Shown: in pieces, positions 1 through 8,568 of the stretch
Layout of the letters: every line of letters begins with the position of its first letter
Numbering within the stretch: the stretch's first letter is position 1
Source of the DNA: Methanospirillum lacunae
Lineage (GTDB): Archaea > Halobacteriota > Methanomicrobia > Methanomicrobiales > Methanospirillaceae
Reading direction: 5' to 3' (one strand)
Assembly (NCBI RefSeq): GCF_046195335.1
Contig: NZ_CP176093.1
Length of the DNA: 64,000 nt
The notes under the pieces: generated by a model
The model's database searches: none
Told to the model about the DNA's origin: nothing
Seen by the model: the letters and a program-made list of their open reading frames with translations, nothing else
Made by a program: the position numbers and the translations under genes

Positions 1-914
1 TGCCTGACGGACACCCGCAGTATGTTGGTATACTTGGATCAGTCGGCTCACCACAGGCCCGTGAACTGGTAGAACAGGCAGACCTTCTCATAACTCTCGG
101 CGTAGGATTCTCAAAGAAGACCATGGTTCCTGAACAGGTACAGATACTGCAGATAGACAGGGAACCGCTCATGCTCGGAAAGGGCGATAAGACATTACCG
201 GTTTACGGTGATGTGGGTGAGGTGCTTTCGCGGCTTATCCCGATAGTCAGACAGCGTGGCAGGCCAAACTCACCGAGAAGAGTGAAGGAGATTGTAGAAT
301 CCTGGGATGCACAACTGGAGAAAGAGGCAGACCCGAATGCAAAACCAATCCGGCCACCTTACATCATGAAAGTACTTTCAGAGGTTATTCCAGATGATGC
401 CCTAATCTCGATTGATATCGGGGAGAATGCCTGGTGGTTTGGCAGGAATTTCAAGATGAAGAAACAGCGGTTTGCAATGTCAGGATACCTTGCAACCATG
501 GGCTTTGGTCTTCCCGGAGCCATCGCAGCCAAACTGGCGTATCCTGAAAGCCAGGTCTTCTGTATCACCGGTGATGGCGGGTTTGCAATGGCGATGGCAG
601 ATTTCGTCACTGCTGTAAAGTATAACCTGCCAATGGTTGTCGTCGTCCTGAATAACCATCAGCTCGGGATGATCAGGGTCGAACAGAAGGTCGAGAATTA
701 CGAAAACTTTGCAACTGATCTGAAAAATCCTGACTTTGCCATGTATGCCAAGGCATGTGGCGGAGAAGGAAAGCACGTGTTCGAGCCTGATGACCTTGGA
801 AGGGCAGTCAGATGGGCAATGCAACTGAACAAACCGGTCATCATTGATGTGAATACAGATCCTAACCGGTTTTCACCTTTGAAAAAACAAGAGATACATG
901 AAGAGACTGTTTGA
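1..914 (+). CDS. Thiamine-diphosphate-dependent enzyme, acetolactate synthase / pyruvate oxidase family (5' partial)
   Basis: The reading frame is open from base 3, so the gene begins upstream of the window; the ATG at 123 is internal. The first ~40 codons read as the end of the central domain (GILGSVGS, ADLLITLGVGFS). The C-terminal ThDP-binding domain has the GDGG...NN motif (ITGDGGFAMAMADF followed by VVVLNN). Family members decarboxylate pyruvate or a related 2-oxoacid using ThDP and Mg2+. The tail (DFAMYAKACGGEG, then KPVIIDVNTDPNRF) resembles both acetolactate synthases and PoxB-type pyruvate oxidases. Without the N-terminus I cannot choose between them. The gene ends with TGA at 914. 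Confidence 0.85.
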   Translation, partial: PDGHPQYVGILGSVGSPQARELVEQADLLITLGVGFSKKTMVPEQVQILQIDREPLMLGKGDKTLPVYGDVGEVLSRLIPIVRQRGRPNSPRRVKEIVESWDAQLEKEADPNAKPIRPPYIMKVLSEVIPDDALISIDIGENAWWFGRNFKMKKQRFAMSGYLATMGFGLPGAIAAKLAYPESQVFCITGDGGFAMAMADFVTAVKYNLPMVVVVLNNHQLGMIRVEQKVENYENFATDLKNPDFAMYAKACGGEGKHVFEPDDLGRAVRWAMQLNKPVIIDVNTDPNRFSPLKKQEIHEETV

Positions 915-1055
915 GAGGTCGCTATATTTTTTTGCAACAATTCATAGAGAAAATACTTGTTTTTGGTATCCAGATACTCTTGAATAATTTTCAGGGTTTA
1001 AGGGGCTAGGTAGGTATCCTCGACTATTATCTCCTTTCGGGCAGCATATATATCT

Positions 1056-2639
1056 GTGCAACAGGAGCCGGCTGTTAAAAATACATTATACTGGTGCAAA
1101 ACCTGCAATGTTCCCCTTATCGGGAGAACCTGCGGATGTGGTGCATCTGGCGAAGCCATACCACTCAATAAACCATATGACCTTCGACCAGCTTTACATG
1201 CAGATCAGGAACTGATCACCCGGCTCCTCCGTGAACGATTCGGCCAGATCCCGGTCCCGAACGTCATCCTCCTCAACAAAACCGGAGGGCTTGATCGCTA
1301 TGAAATGCTTATCGCAAATGGTGGACGTTTTGGCTGGATAGCCTTTAATCCTGCCACCCGCATACACGAACTCACCCTTCTTCCTGAAGCACTGCCCTTC
1401 ATCGTTCCGTTTGCAGAGAAGGGAATCATCGAGATCCCACCGGGAAGCGGAGACGATGAAGACGGAAAGTCCAGACGTATCGGCGGAAAGAAGGTCAGTG
1501 TCAATACAACCGAGGCTGATGGATCAGTTATCGTCAGGTACGGGAACAGGTACGGTACCGGCATTCTTACTGACGGCTCGGTCAGGATCAAGGAGCTCGT
1601 CAAAGTGGACCCCTGTGAGGTGACTGATTCGGACTGGGGGGAGGTTATCAGGCGTAACTATGACAGGCTCAAGGATCTTGAACGCTCTGCTGTCCGATCT
1701 ATCAAGGCGGAGATGAAGAACTTCAAGCATGTCAACGTCTCTTTTTCTGGCGGAAAGGACAGCACGGTAGCCCTCGCCCTGGCCAGAAAAGCAGGTGTAG
1801 AGGAGGCCTACTTTGTTGACACCCACCTTGAATTCCCCGAGACCTATGCATTCATCGACCAGCAGCAGGTTCAGATAAAACTGGACGGAGGAGACTTCTG
1901 GACCGGTGTTGAGAAGATTGGGCCACCGGGAAAAGACAACAGATGGTGCTGTAAGGTTGTGAAGATGGCACCAGTAAGGCGATGGATGGATACCCTCGGT
2001 CCGGTCCTGACTATACAGGGAAACAGGTGGTACGAGTCATTCAACAGGGCAGAACTTGATCTGCTCAGTAATAATCCGCACAACCCAAACCAGACAAACT
2101 GCTCACCGATACGATCCTGGAGGGCATTTGAGGTCTTTCTCTATCTGAAATGGAGAAACATACCATACAACCCGCTCTATGATATGGGAATCGAGCGGAT
2201 TGGGTGCTGGCTTTGTCCTGCCATGCTGGAGGCTGAGTACGAAATATTGCGGGAGACTCATCCCGAACTCTCTGACCGGTGGGATGCATTCCTTGACAAG
2301 TGGGCTCTAGACCACGGGCTCCCTATTGAATATAACCGGTGTGGGATGTGGCGCTGGAAATCGCCACCACCAAAGATGCGTGAACTTGCAAAAGAGATGG
2401 GCATTCCTCTTCCCCGGGTATCAGAGATAGAACATCTACCCGAACGCAGGGAGCGGAGAGATGGAACAGGATTTGAGAGACGCGATCGACGGACATCAAC
2501 CGGTCAGTTAGGAAAGATGAAACCATCCACCGAGGAGCGGACGCCACTTAAAACCTGGAGTTCACGGAAACAGGCCTCAAATAACACAGATGACAGGGCA
2601 TCAGACCGGTACCGCACCAGAAAAGAAAAGAAAACATAA
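1056..2639 (+). CDS. PAPS reductase-like PP-loop protein with N-terminal zinc ribbon
   Basis: The 527-residue protein starts at GTG. The N-terminus has a zinc-ribbon pattern (CKTC, CGCG). A PUA-like stretch lies near residues 145-190. The adenylate-binding PP-loop SGGKDS is near residue 232, followed by FVDTHLEFPET, typical of the PAPS/APS reductase (CysH) family. A CWLCP Cys pair lies near residue 390. The last ~75 residues are highly charged and probably disordered. Zinc-ribbon plus PP-loop proteins of this type are widespread in methanogens; the substrate is not established and could be a sulfur-transfer or RNA-modification target. Stand-alone gene; the start is the first in-frame candidate and no strong Shine-Dalgarno is visible. 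Confidence 0.8.
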   Translation: MQQEPAVKNTLYWCKTCNVPLIGRTCGCGASGEAIPLNKPYDLRPALHADQELITRLLRERFGQIPVPNVILLNKTGGLDRYEMLIANGGRFGWIAFNPATRIHELTLLPEALPFIVPFAEKGIIEIPPGSGDDEDGKSRRIGGKKVSVNTTEADGSVIVRYGNRYGTGILTDGSVRIKELVKVDPCEVTDSDWGEVIRRNYDRLKDLERSAVRSIKAEMKNFKHVNVSFSGGKDSTVALALARKAGVEEAYFVDTHLEFPETYAFIDQQQVQIKLDGGDFWTGVEKIGPPGKDNRWCCKVVKMAPVRRWMDTLGPVLTIQGNRWYESFNRAELDLLSNNPHNPNQTNCSPIRSWRAFEVFLYLKWRNIPYNPLYDMGIERIGCWLCPAMLEAEYEILRETHPELSDRWDAFLDKWALDHGLPIEYNRCGMWRWKSPPPKMRELAKEMGIPLPRVSEIEHLPERRERRDGTGFERRDRRTSTGQLGKMKPSTEERTPLKTWSSRKQASNNTDDRASDRYRTRKEKKT

Positions 2640-2707
2640 AATTAAGAAAAGTAGTTATTTTTGAGTTTCCCATAGAATTATTATTTTTCCCTTGAGAAGC
2701 CCACCAA

Positions 2708-5365
2708 TTACCGGGATTTAGGGATCTGAACACGGAGTGTTCGGGAATTTCCAAATGCGTATACATTGGAATCATTATTTCCGACGTACAACATTCCATT
2801 CACCACAGCAGGGCTTGAACGCATTGATCCCCCTGTCGGACTCATCCATTTTTCACGGCCACCGGTTAATGCATTAATCGCGTATATATAGGAGTCATAC
2901 CCTCCGACATACACTATTCCCTGTGCAACTACCGGACTGGACCTGACCTCCTTTCCAGTCTCAAACATCCACTTTCGGGTTCCGGAAATGGCATCAATCG
3001 CATATATCCAGGTATCATCACTCCCGATATACACCAGACCATTTGCAACAGCCGGACTAGACCAGATATTATTTCCGGTGTGAAATGTCCATCTCTCAAT
3101 ACCGGTTATGGCATCGATTGCATGGACCTTATTGTCAAAACTTCCTATGTACACCAATCCGTACCCGATTGCCGGACTGGAACGAATCAGATCACCGGTC
3201 TGCATATGCCAGATCTCTTCGCCGTCAGTTGCATTGAGGGCATAAATCCTGCCATCTATACTTCCGATATAAATCATATTGTGTGCTATAACAGGACTGG
3301 TTGGACCTTGAATTTCATGTCTCCAGATTTCTTGACCATCCAATGCATCAAACGCGTATAAATTGTTGTCCTCACTTCCTACATACACGACATTATCGAT
3401 CACCGTAGGACTTGAACTAACAATCCCCCCGGTTTGAACCCGCCATTTTTCCTTCCCGTTTGTAGCATCGAGACAGTACAACCTGTTGTCAGCACTTCCG
3501 AAAAATATACAATTATTCACAACAGCCGGACTTGAGTAAACAGCCCCATCTGTCTGAAATTTCCAGAATTCATGACCATCTGATGCATCAAGGGCATACA
3601 AAAAGGAGTCAGTACTTCCGATGTACACAACATTTTGGACTATAACCGGACTGGACACGACTTCTCCCCCGGTTTTGAACATCCAGACCCGATCCTTACC
3701 AGGACGGTTCCCTCCATCATCATATACTCCAGTACCCTGGAGATCTGATCTGAATTTCCACCCTGACAGGGGAGGAGTATCAGTACTGGCAGGATTATAG
3801 TGAAAGGTAATAGAAGAAAAATCCGTGATGTGAGTAATCCCAAAATCAGCCTTACTGGTCGCATTCACAATAAAATCGGTTTGATTATGTAAATAGTGCC
3901 CAATTTGATCAAAGAGGGACATACTGCTTGCATGGGGGAAAGATATTGAAATATCCGGGAAAAACGGAAGAGATACAGGGGAGGTAATAGCCAGGCCGCC
4001 TGGAAGAACTGCTGTACTCCCATCAGGATTCCGGACCATTACCTGCCACACACCAGGAGATAATTTGTTGATCGGGAGAGTGCATTGAATGGTTTGCGGG
4101 GATATGACAGATATATCCCTGGCAGATTGTGTGTATTCACCATCCTTTATGAGGTAAACCCGGGTTCCGGTTTGGAATCTGGATCCTTCTAGATCAAACC
4201 TGAGATCATTGGTATTCATCGCTGAAGATGGTGAAATCCCGGATATGGTCAGGATACTGTTGAGTGAATAGGTAACAGATACATTCGGCAAGACACCATC
4301 CTTGAAAAATAATGTTTGGGATTCGTTATCAAACCTGACTCCTTCAGGAAGAGTTTCCCAGTCAGAAATATCATACAGGACAGAACCGTTGGCATCTGTC
4401 AGGTTCAGATGATATCCTCCCGGCCCACGGGGTTGAAAGGAGAGATTGACTGCATACATACCTCCCTTATTCACGTGTATCCGGGTATTTAATCCGTCAT
4501 CATCCCGCATACCTGTAGAAGGTATCATGATTGAGATCGGATCACCATGAACAGGTCCATCTTTTGATGTTGGAACAACATAAGGAGACTTGTTGGTTAT
4601 GGTAATGGTGTACCCGGAACCGGGATCTATCCTGACCTCTGATCTGCCTGCTGTTTGAAAAGTAATATTCTGAATAATCACCATGCCAAATCCTGCAAGA
4701 AAAATTCCTGCGTTTTTGCCATGTATCGACATATTATTTTTTTCATCCATCACAGACTGGTTTCCATCAATTATTGAATATCCAGGTGATTCTGCCTGAA
4801 GAGACATTCCTCCATTCTGGAAGGTGAGAGTATACCACTCAGAACCAGGAGGTTTTGTGGGAACCGGAGTAGAAACAGATGTCTGAACAGTAGTGGGAGG
4901 AGGAATGGGAGTGGGCGGCACAGTCACCACCGGAGGCACTGTAGAAATCATCCCAGACACTCCCATCACATACCATGAATTGTTATATGCCTGTCCGGTT
5001 ACATCTCCCGGATTTATATCCCCTGAATACGAATACAAGGGCCATCCATGAAACGTTGTCTGGTTTTTCCCATCAGTACGAACAAATGTTGAAAAATCCT
5101 CTGAATGAAGAGGATCAGACAATCGGGATATACCTGATAGATCTGCAAAGTAGGGAGGCCATACGCCGGTACAGCCACTCCCACTACAGGCACTGGTGTT
5201 ACTACCAGGAATATCATTTGCAAATACATAGAGGGTTTTTCCATGAGAGTCAGTAAGAATACTGCCAATTTCGGATTGCACCAGGGTTATCGGAGCCACA
5301 GAATCTCCAAGAACTACAGTGATTTGAGTTATTCCGATGAATAGAAGGAATAGCATGAATCTCAT
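2708..5365 (-). CDS. Secreted protein: COG4315-type repeat, TIG-like region and C-terminal eight-bladed PQQ-type beta-propeller
   Basis: I place the start at ATG 5365, giving 885 residues that open with a Sec signal (MRFMLFLLFIGITQITVVLG). The frame runs upstream to a TTG at 5509, but those 48 codons are basic, signal-less and unconvincing. After the signal comes a domain like the secreted repeats of COG4315 (SILTDSHGKTLYVF, CTGVWPPYF, FHGWPLYSY). A Pro/Thr linker, a beta-rich middle and a TIG-like segment (ISGISPSSAMNTNDLRFDL) follow. The C-terminal third holds eight blades of pattern VVYIGSxDxxLYALDAxDG...W, a PQQ/quinoprotein-like propeller. No catalytic residues identified. It is divergent from another secreted propeller gene, suggesting cell-surface roles for both. 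Confidence 0.85.
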   Translation of the reverse strand: MRFMLFLLFIGITQITVVLGDSVAPITLVQSEIGSILTDSHGKTLYVFANDIPGSNTSACSGSGCTGVWPPYFADLSGISRLSDPLHSEDFSTFVRTDGKNQTTFHGWPLYSYSGDINPGDVTGQAYNNSWYVMGVSGMISTVPPVVTVPPTPIPPPTTVQTSVSTPVPTKPPGSEWYTLTFQNGGMSLQAESPGYSIIDGNQSVMDEKNNMSIHGKNAGIFLAGFGMVIIQNITFQTAGRSEVRIDPGSGYTITITNKSPYVVPTSKDGPVHGDPISIMIPSTGMRDDDGLNTRIHVNKGGMYAVNLSFQPRGPGGYHLNLTDANGSVLYDISDWETLPEGVRFDNESQTLFFKDGVLPNVSVTYSLNSILTISGISPSSAMNTNDLRFDLEGSRFQTGTRVYLIKDGEYTQSARDISVISPQTIQCTLPINKLSPGVWQVMVRNPDGSTAVLPGGLAITSPVSLPFFPDISISFPHASSMSLFDQIGHYLHNQTDFIVNATSKADFGITHITDFSSITFHYNPASTDTPPLSGWKFRSDLQGTGVYDDGGNRPGKDRVWMFKTGGEVVSSPVIVQNVVYIGSTDSFLYALDASDGHEFWKFQTDGAVYSSPAVVNNCIFFGSADNRLYCLDATNGKEKWRVQTGGIVSSSPTVIDNVVYVGSEDNNLYAFDALDGQEIWRHEIQGPTSPVIAHNMIYIGSIDGRIYALNATDGEEIWHMQTGDLIRSSPAIGYGLVYIGSFDNKVHAIDAITGIERWTFHTGNNIWSSPAVANGLVYIGSDDTWIYAIDAISGTRKWMFETGKEVRSSPVVAQGIVYVGGYDSYIYAINALTGGREKWMSPTGGSMRSSPAVVNGMLYVGNNDSNVYAFGNSRTLRVQIPKSR

Positions 5366-5739
5366 GGTAACATGAGACCAAAACGGAAGATTAAAAAAAA
5401 TATTGAGGGGCCATCTCAATTCCCTACCTGGTTGTACCCATCTTACCTTCAGATCCTGGTTCACACATTCACCCCGTTTTCGGTCAGCTAATGTGATAAT
5501 CTTATCCAATGCTACAAACCTTTTTTGTAAACCTTGTATAACAGAGAGGAACTGATATTAAGAATTCTCTCTGGTTTCAGATTCAGGAAAAACAAAAAAA
5601 ACTGATAAACCTATGTACTTGAGTGCATCACCCTCTCTAAAATTGTGACAGACCAAAAAACATAAATGGTGTCGATAAGGTAGAATCACAGACAACTAAT
5701 TAACACATCTTTTCATATGATACCATTAGAGGAATCTGG
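5366..5739. other. Divergent intergenic region between two secreted propeller genes
   Basis: No gene is seen in these 374 bases apart from a doubtful 48-codon upstream extension of the minus-strand gene. An A/T-rich stretch at about 5385-5405 is placed like a TATA element for the minus-strand gene and would give an almost leaderless transcript. On the plus strand, AGAGGA at 5728-5733 is the ribosome site of the next gene. Confidence 0.4.
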
Positions 5740-7710
5740 ATGAATCTGTCACGACCACCATATTTTTTTATAATAGTATTCCTTCTCATGCTTACAACAG
5801 GAGTTCTTCCGGTTTTAGGAGATCTCCTGGATAATTCAATAGCATTACATAAACTCAGTTCGGCAGATGAACTTGAACAGTATATATCCAACCAGAGTAC
5901 GGTGCAAAACACCAGACAAACCCTGAATAGTACTCCGTTCACACCAGGGAGTTCTCTTCTCACAAATGGAGGATCTATCAAAAAGGATACTGCAGGGATC
6001 CATAATGCTGAACCTCAAAACGCGGGAGGCATACAAAGTTTTCAGAGAGGGTTTCCGAACCAGATGCCTGAAAATCAGGTTTTTTCTTTAGAATTTGCAT
6101 CTACAAGTGCCCCAGATACATCCATACAAAACCCTGCATCTACATACTCCACGACAAATATCCAGGTAAAAGGAGTAGATGAACCCGATTTTGTAAAAAA
6201 TGATGGGAAATACATCTACATTATTCATAAAAATTCTCTGAAAATAATTGACGCATATCCACCTGAACATGCAACGATACTCTCACAAACACCCATGGAA
6301 GGGGATGTATCTGATATCTTTCTTAACGGAGATCGGCTCGTAGTTTTTACCGGTAAGCCCGGACAGGGATGGATAAAACCATCAGGTTCAGTTGCTCCGG
6401 TACCAACTTCTGAATATCAGACTCATGCACTGATATATTCCATATCCGATCATGCCCATCCATTATTGCTTCGAGATATTACAATCCCGGGAAAATATCA
6501 GAATGCACGGATGATCGGTAATGATATCTATGTACTAAACCAGGAAAGCAGAAGTTCCGGAGATTATCATATGCCATCCCTGTTTGAGGGGAAAAAGGAA
6601 GTGAGTATACGAAATATCTGGGCTCCTCCCCAACCTCCGGCAAATTATGCATTTTATTCGCTATCATCTTTCAATCTACTAAATGAAGCGCAACCAAAGG
6701 GAGAATCATTTCTTCTAGGAAAAGACAGCACCCTGTATGTTTCACCAGATAATGTATACATTGCTTACAAGAATATCCTGACAAATCCAGAAACCAAGAT
6801 AAACGGACAGGAATCAGTAGTACACCGGTTCTCAATAAAGGAAGGGGATATATCCTATAAAGCAACCGGCACTTTTCCCGGGTACCTGCTTAACCAGTTT
6901 TCACTTGATGAGCAGGGAGGAAATCTTCGTGTTGCTACAACACGTGATCAGAGTGGAGCAACGAACGGAAGATCAAATGGGGTATACGTGCTGGATCCTG
7001 ATCTGACAGTTATCGGGAGCCTGGATGATCTGGCAGCAGGTGAAAAGATCTATTCTGCCCGGTTTATGGGTGATCTTCTCTACCTGGTGACATTCAGGAC
7101 CATGGATCCACTCTTTGTAATAGATCTCTCAAATCCAAAGAAACCGGGAGTTCTGGGAGAATTGAAGATTCCAGGGTACTCAGAGTACCTCCACCCATAT
7201 GATGACACCCATCTGATTGGCATAGGAAAAAACACAACCGAAAATCATGGGGGAGTATCAGCAACCGGGATAAAAATTGCACTATTTGATGTATCAAATC
7301 TTACAAACCCGCAAGAAATAGATCATATAATTCTGGGAGACAAGGGGTCGGATTCTGAGATCCTCCATGATCATCATGCATTTCTTCTGGATAAAGAAAA
7401 GAATGTAATGGCTATTCCCATGAAAGAACAGACCAATTTCCCGGCCGCCGGGACACAATACACCGGATCACAGACTCCTTCCATCTGGCAGGGGACATAT
7501 GTGTACGGCATTGATCTGGCAAAAGGATTTATCGCAAAGGGAAGAGTCACCCAGCATAAAATCGAACCTGCAAATTCTCCCAACTCGGGTTCTGTTGTCA
7601 GGAGATCAATTATGATGGATGATATTTTGTATACAATATCTGAACAAAATATTATTGCAACAAATATCAGCGACTTTTCAAGACAGTTGGCAGATATCTC
7701 ATTAATATAA
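5740..7710 (+). CDS. Secreted beta-propeller protein (COG4880 / Beta_propel family)
   Basis: The 656-residue protein has an N-terminal signal segment (FFIIVFLLMLTTGVLPVLG). The ATG follows a good ribosome site (AGAGGA, 7 bases upstream). The body matches the family of secreted C-terminal propellers distantly related to WD40: the hallmark VKGVDEPDFVKNDGKYIY near residue 145 begins the propeller. Repeated segments such as VYVLDPDLTVIGSLDDLAAGEKIYSARFMG, FVIDLSNPKKPGVLGELKIPG and ALFDVSNLTNPQEIDH (quoted here only as landmarks) follow, and LDKEKNVMAIPM is close to the end. Known members are exported proteins of unknown function. It probably lies on the cell surface, either anchored by its signal segment or released. 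Confidence 0.82.
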   Translation: MNLSRPPYFFIIVFLLMLTTGVLPVLGDLLDNSIALHKLSSADELEQYISNQSTVQNTRQTLNSTPFTPGSSLLTNGGSIKKDTAGIHNAEPQNAGGIQSFQRGFPNQMPENQVFSLEFASTSAPDTSIQNPASTYSTTNIQVKGVDEPDFVKNDGKYIYIIHKNSLKIIDAYPPEHATILSQTPMEGDVSDIFLNGDRLVVFTGKPGQGWIKPSGSVAPVPTSEYQTHALIYSISDHAHPLLLRDITIPGKYQNARMIGNDIYVLNQESRSSGDYHMPSLFEGKKEVSIRNIWAPPQPPANYAFYSLSSFNLLNEAQPKGESFLLGKDSTLYVSPDNVYIAYKNILTNPETKINGQESVVHRFSIKEGDISYKATGTFPGYLLNQFSLDEQGGNLRVATTRDQSGATNGRSNGVYVLDPDLTVIGSLDDLAAGEKIYSARFMGDLLYLVTFRTMDPLFVIDLSNPKKPGVLGELKIPGYSEYLHPYDDTHLIGIGKNTTENHGGVSATGIKIALFDVSNLTNPQEIDHIILGDKGSDSEILHDHHAFLLDKEKNVMAIPMKEQTNFPAAGTQYTGSQTPSIWQGTYVYGIDLAKGFIAKGRVTQHKIEPANSPNSGSVVRRSIMMDDILYTISEQNIIATNISDFSRQLADISLI

Positions 7711-7716
7711 AAATTT

Positions 7717-8133
7717 TTAACCGAGCCGTTTAACCAGTGTCAGATGGTTTTCATCCATCTCGCGGTTATATGTAATCTCGTCCATCACTGATCTGATCAG
7801 GTGAACCCCAAGACCTCCGATATTTCTGTGATCCAGATCAGCAGTCACATCAGCAGGAGGTATTTTCGTTGGATCAAAAGCAGGTCCGGTATCTGTTATC
7901 GTGATCGTGACAAGTTCAGGGGATGAAACACACCTGACAGAGACATTACCACCCGGATTTTCATATCCGTGAGTAACAACATTCGTGACAGCCTCCTCAA
8001 CTGCAAGTTGAATCCTCGTCATATCCATCAGGGGAACATCTGCCTGCTCAAGACATTCCTCAAGGTACTGAGCCACCACTTCAATAGCATCAATCGTTGC
8101 TGGAACTACAATCCCTTCAGATTCGCAGATCAC
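7717..8133 (-). CDS. Anti-sigma-factor-type serine kinase / HATPase (RsbW-SpoIIAB-like)
   Basis: The 138-residue protein carries a GHKL ATPase fold: N-box EEAVTNVVTHGY, G1 box DTGPAFDP and G2 box GGLGVHLIRSV. The start is GTG at 8133, preceded by AGGTGAT at good spacing. In bacteria, RsbW-type proteins phosphorylate a STAS partner on serine and bind a sigma factor. Archaea have no sigma factors, so the output here must differ. It lies 46 bases downstream of the STAS gene on the same strand, a typical two-gene partner-switch module. The order is antagonist, then kinase. Confidence 0.88.
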   Translation of the reverse strand: MICESEGIVVPATIDAIEVVAQYLEECLEQADVPLMDMTRIQLAVEEAVTNVVTHGYENPGGNVSVRCVSSPELVTITITDTGPAFDPTKIPPADVTADLDHRNIGGLGVHLIRSVMDEITYNREMDENHLTLVKRLG

Positions 8134-8179
8134 AATATCACCTGATGATTAACCAGAGAATGCCCAGATACATCCGGCA

Positions 8180-8530
8180 TCAACTGGTTATACGGCTGAT
8201 CGCCTGTTCAGGAGTCTCACAGATGGTAAAAATCCGATCAAACCCGGTCATCTTTATTACCTCCAAAGGAGCGGCCTGGAGCGAGGCTAAAATCATCTCC
8301 CCACCGTCCTGCCGGAGACGTTTCAATGAGGCGAGTATTACCCTCAGACCGGAACTGCTGATATAGGAGAGATGCTGCCCGTTAAAGACTAGTTTACGGG
8401 AACCCCCATCAATCAGGGAGTTCAATACAGATTCCACATCACGAGATGTGGCTGCATCCATTCTTCCGGATACATCAACAATAGTAACATCCTCAATGTT
8501 CCGGGTTGTGACATCGAGCAGTTCACTCAT
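8180..8530 (-). CDS. STAS-domain anti-sigma-factor antagonist (RsbV/SpoIIAA-like)
   Basis: A 116-residue single STAS domain. The segment LSYISSSGLRVILASLKRL contains the conserved serine that the partner kinase phosphorylates in this family. VDVSGRMDAATSRDVES is the usual beta1-alpha1 region. Starts at ATG 8530 and is transcribed with the downstream RsbW-like gene. Only 38 bases separate it from the divergent MBL-fold gene, so both probably share a control region. Its binding partner is inferred to be the adjacent ATPase. Confidence 0.9.
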   Translation of the reverse strand: MSELLDVTTRNIEDVTIVDVSGRMDAATSRDVESVLNSLIDGGSRKLVFNGQHLSYISSSGLRVILASLKRLRQDGGEMILASLQAAPLEVIKMTGFDRIFTICETPEQAISRITS

Positions 8531-8568
8531 ACGTAATAAGAATGAAGGTGTGATAGCTATTTCACTAT

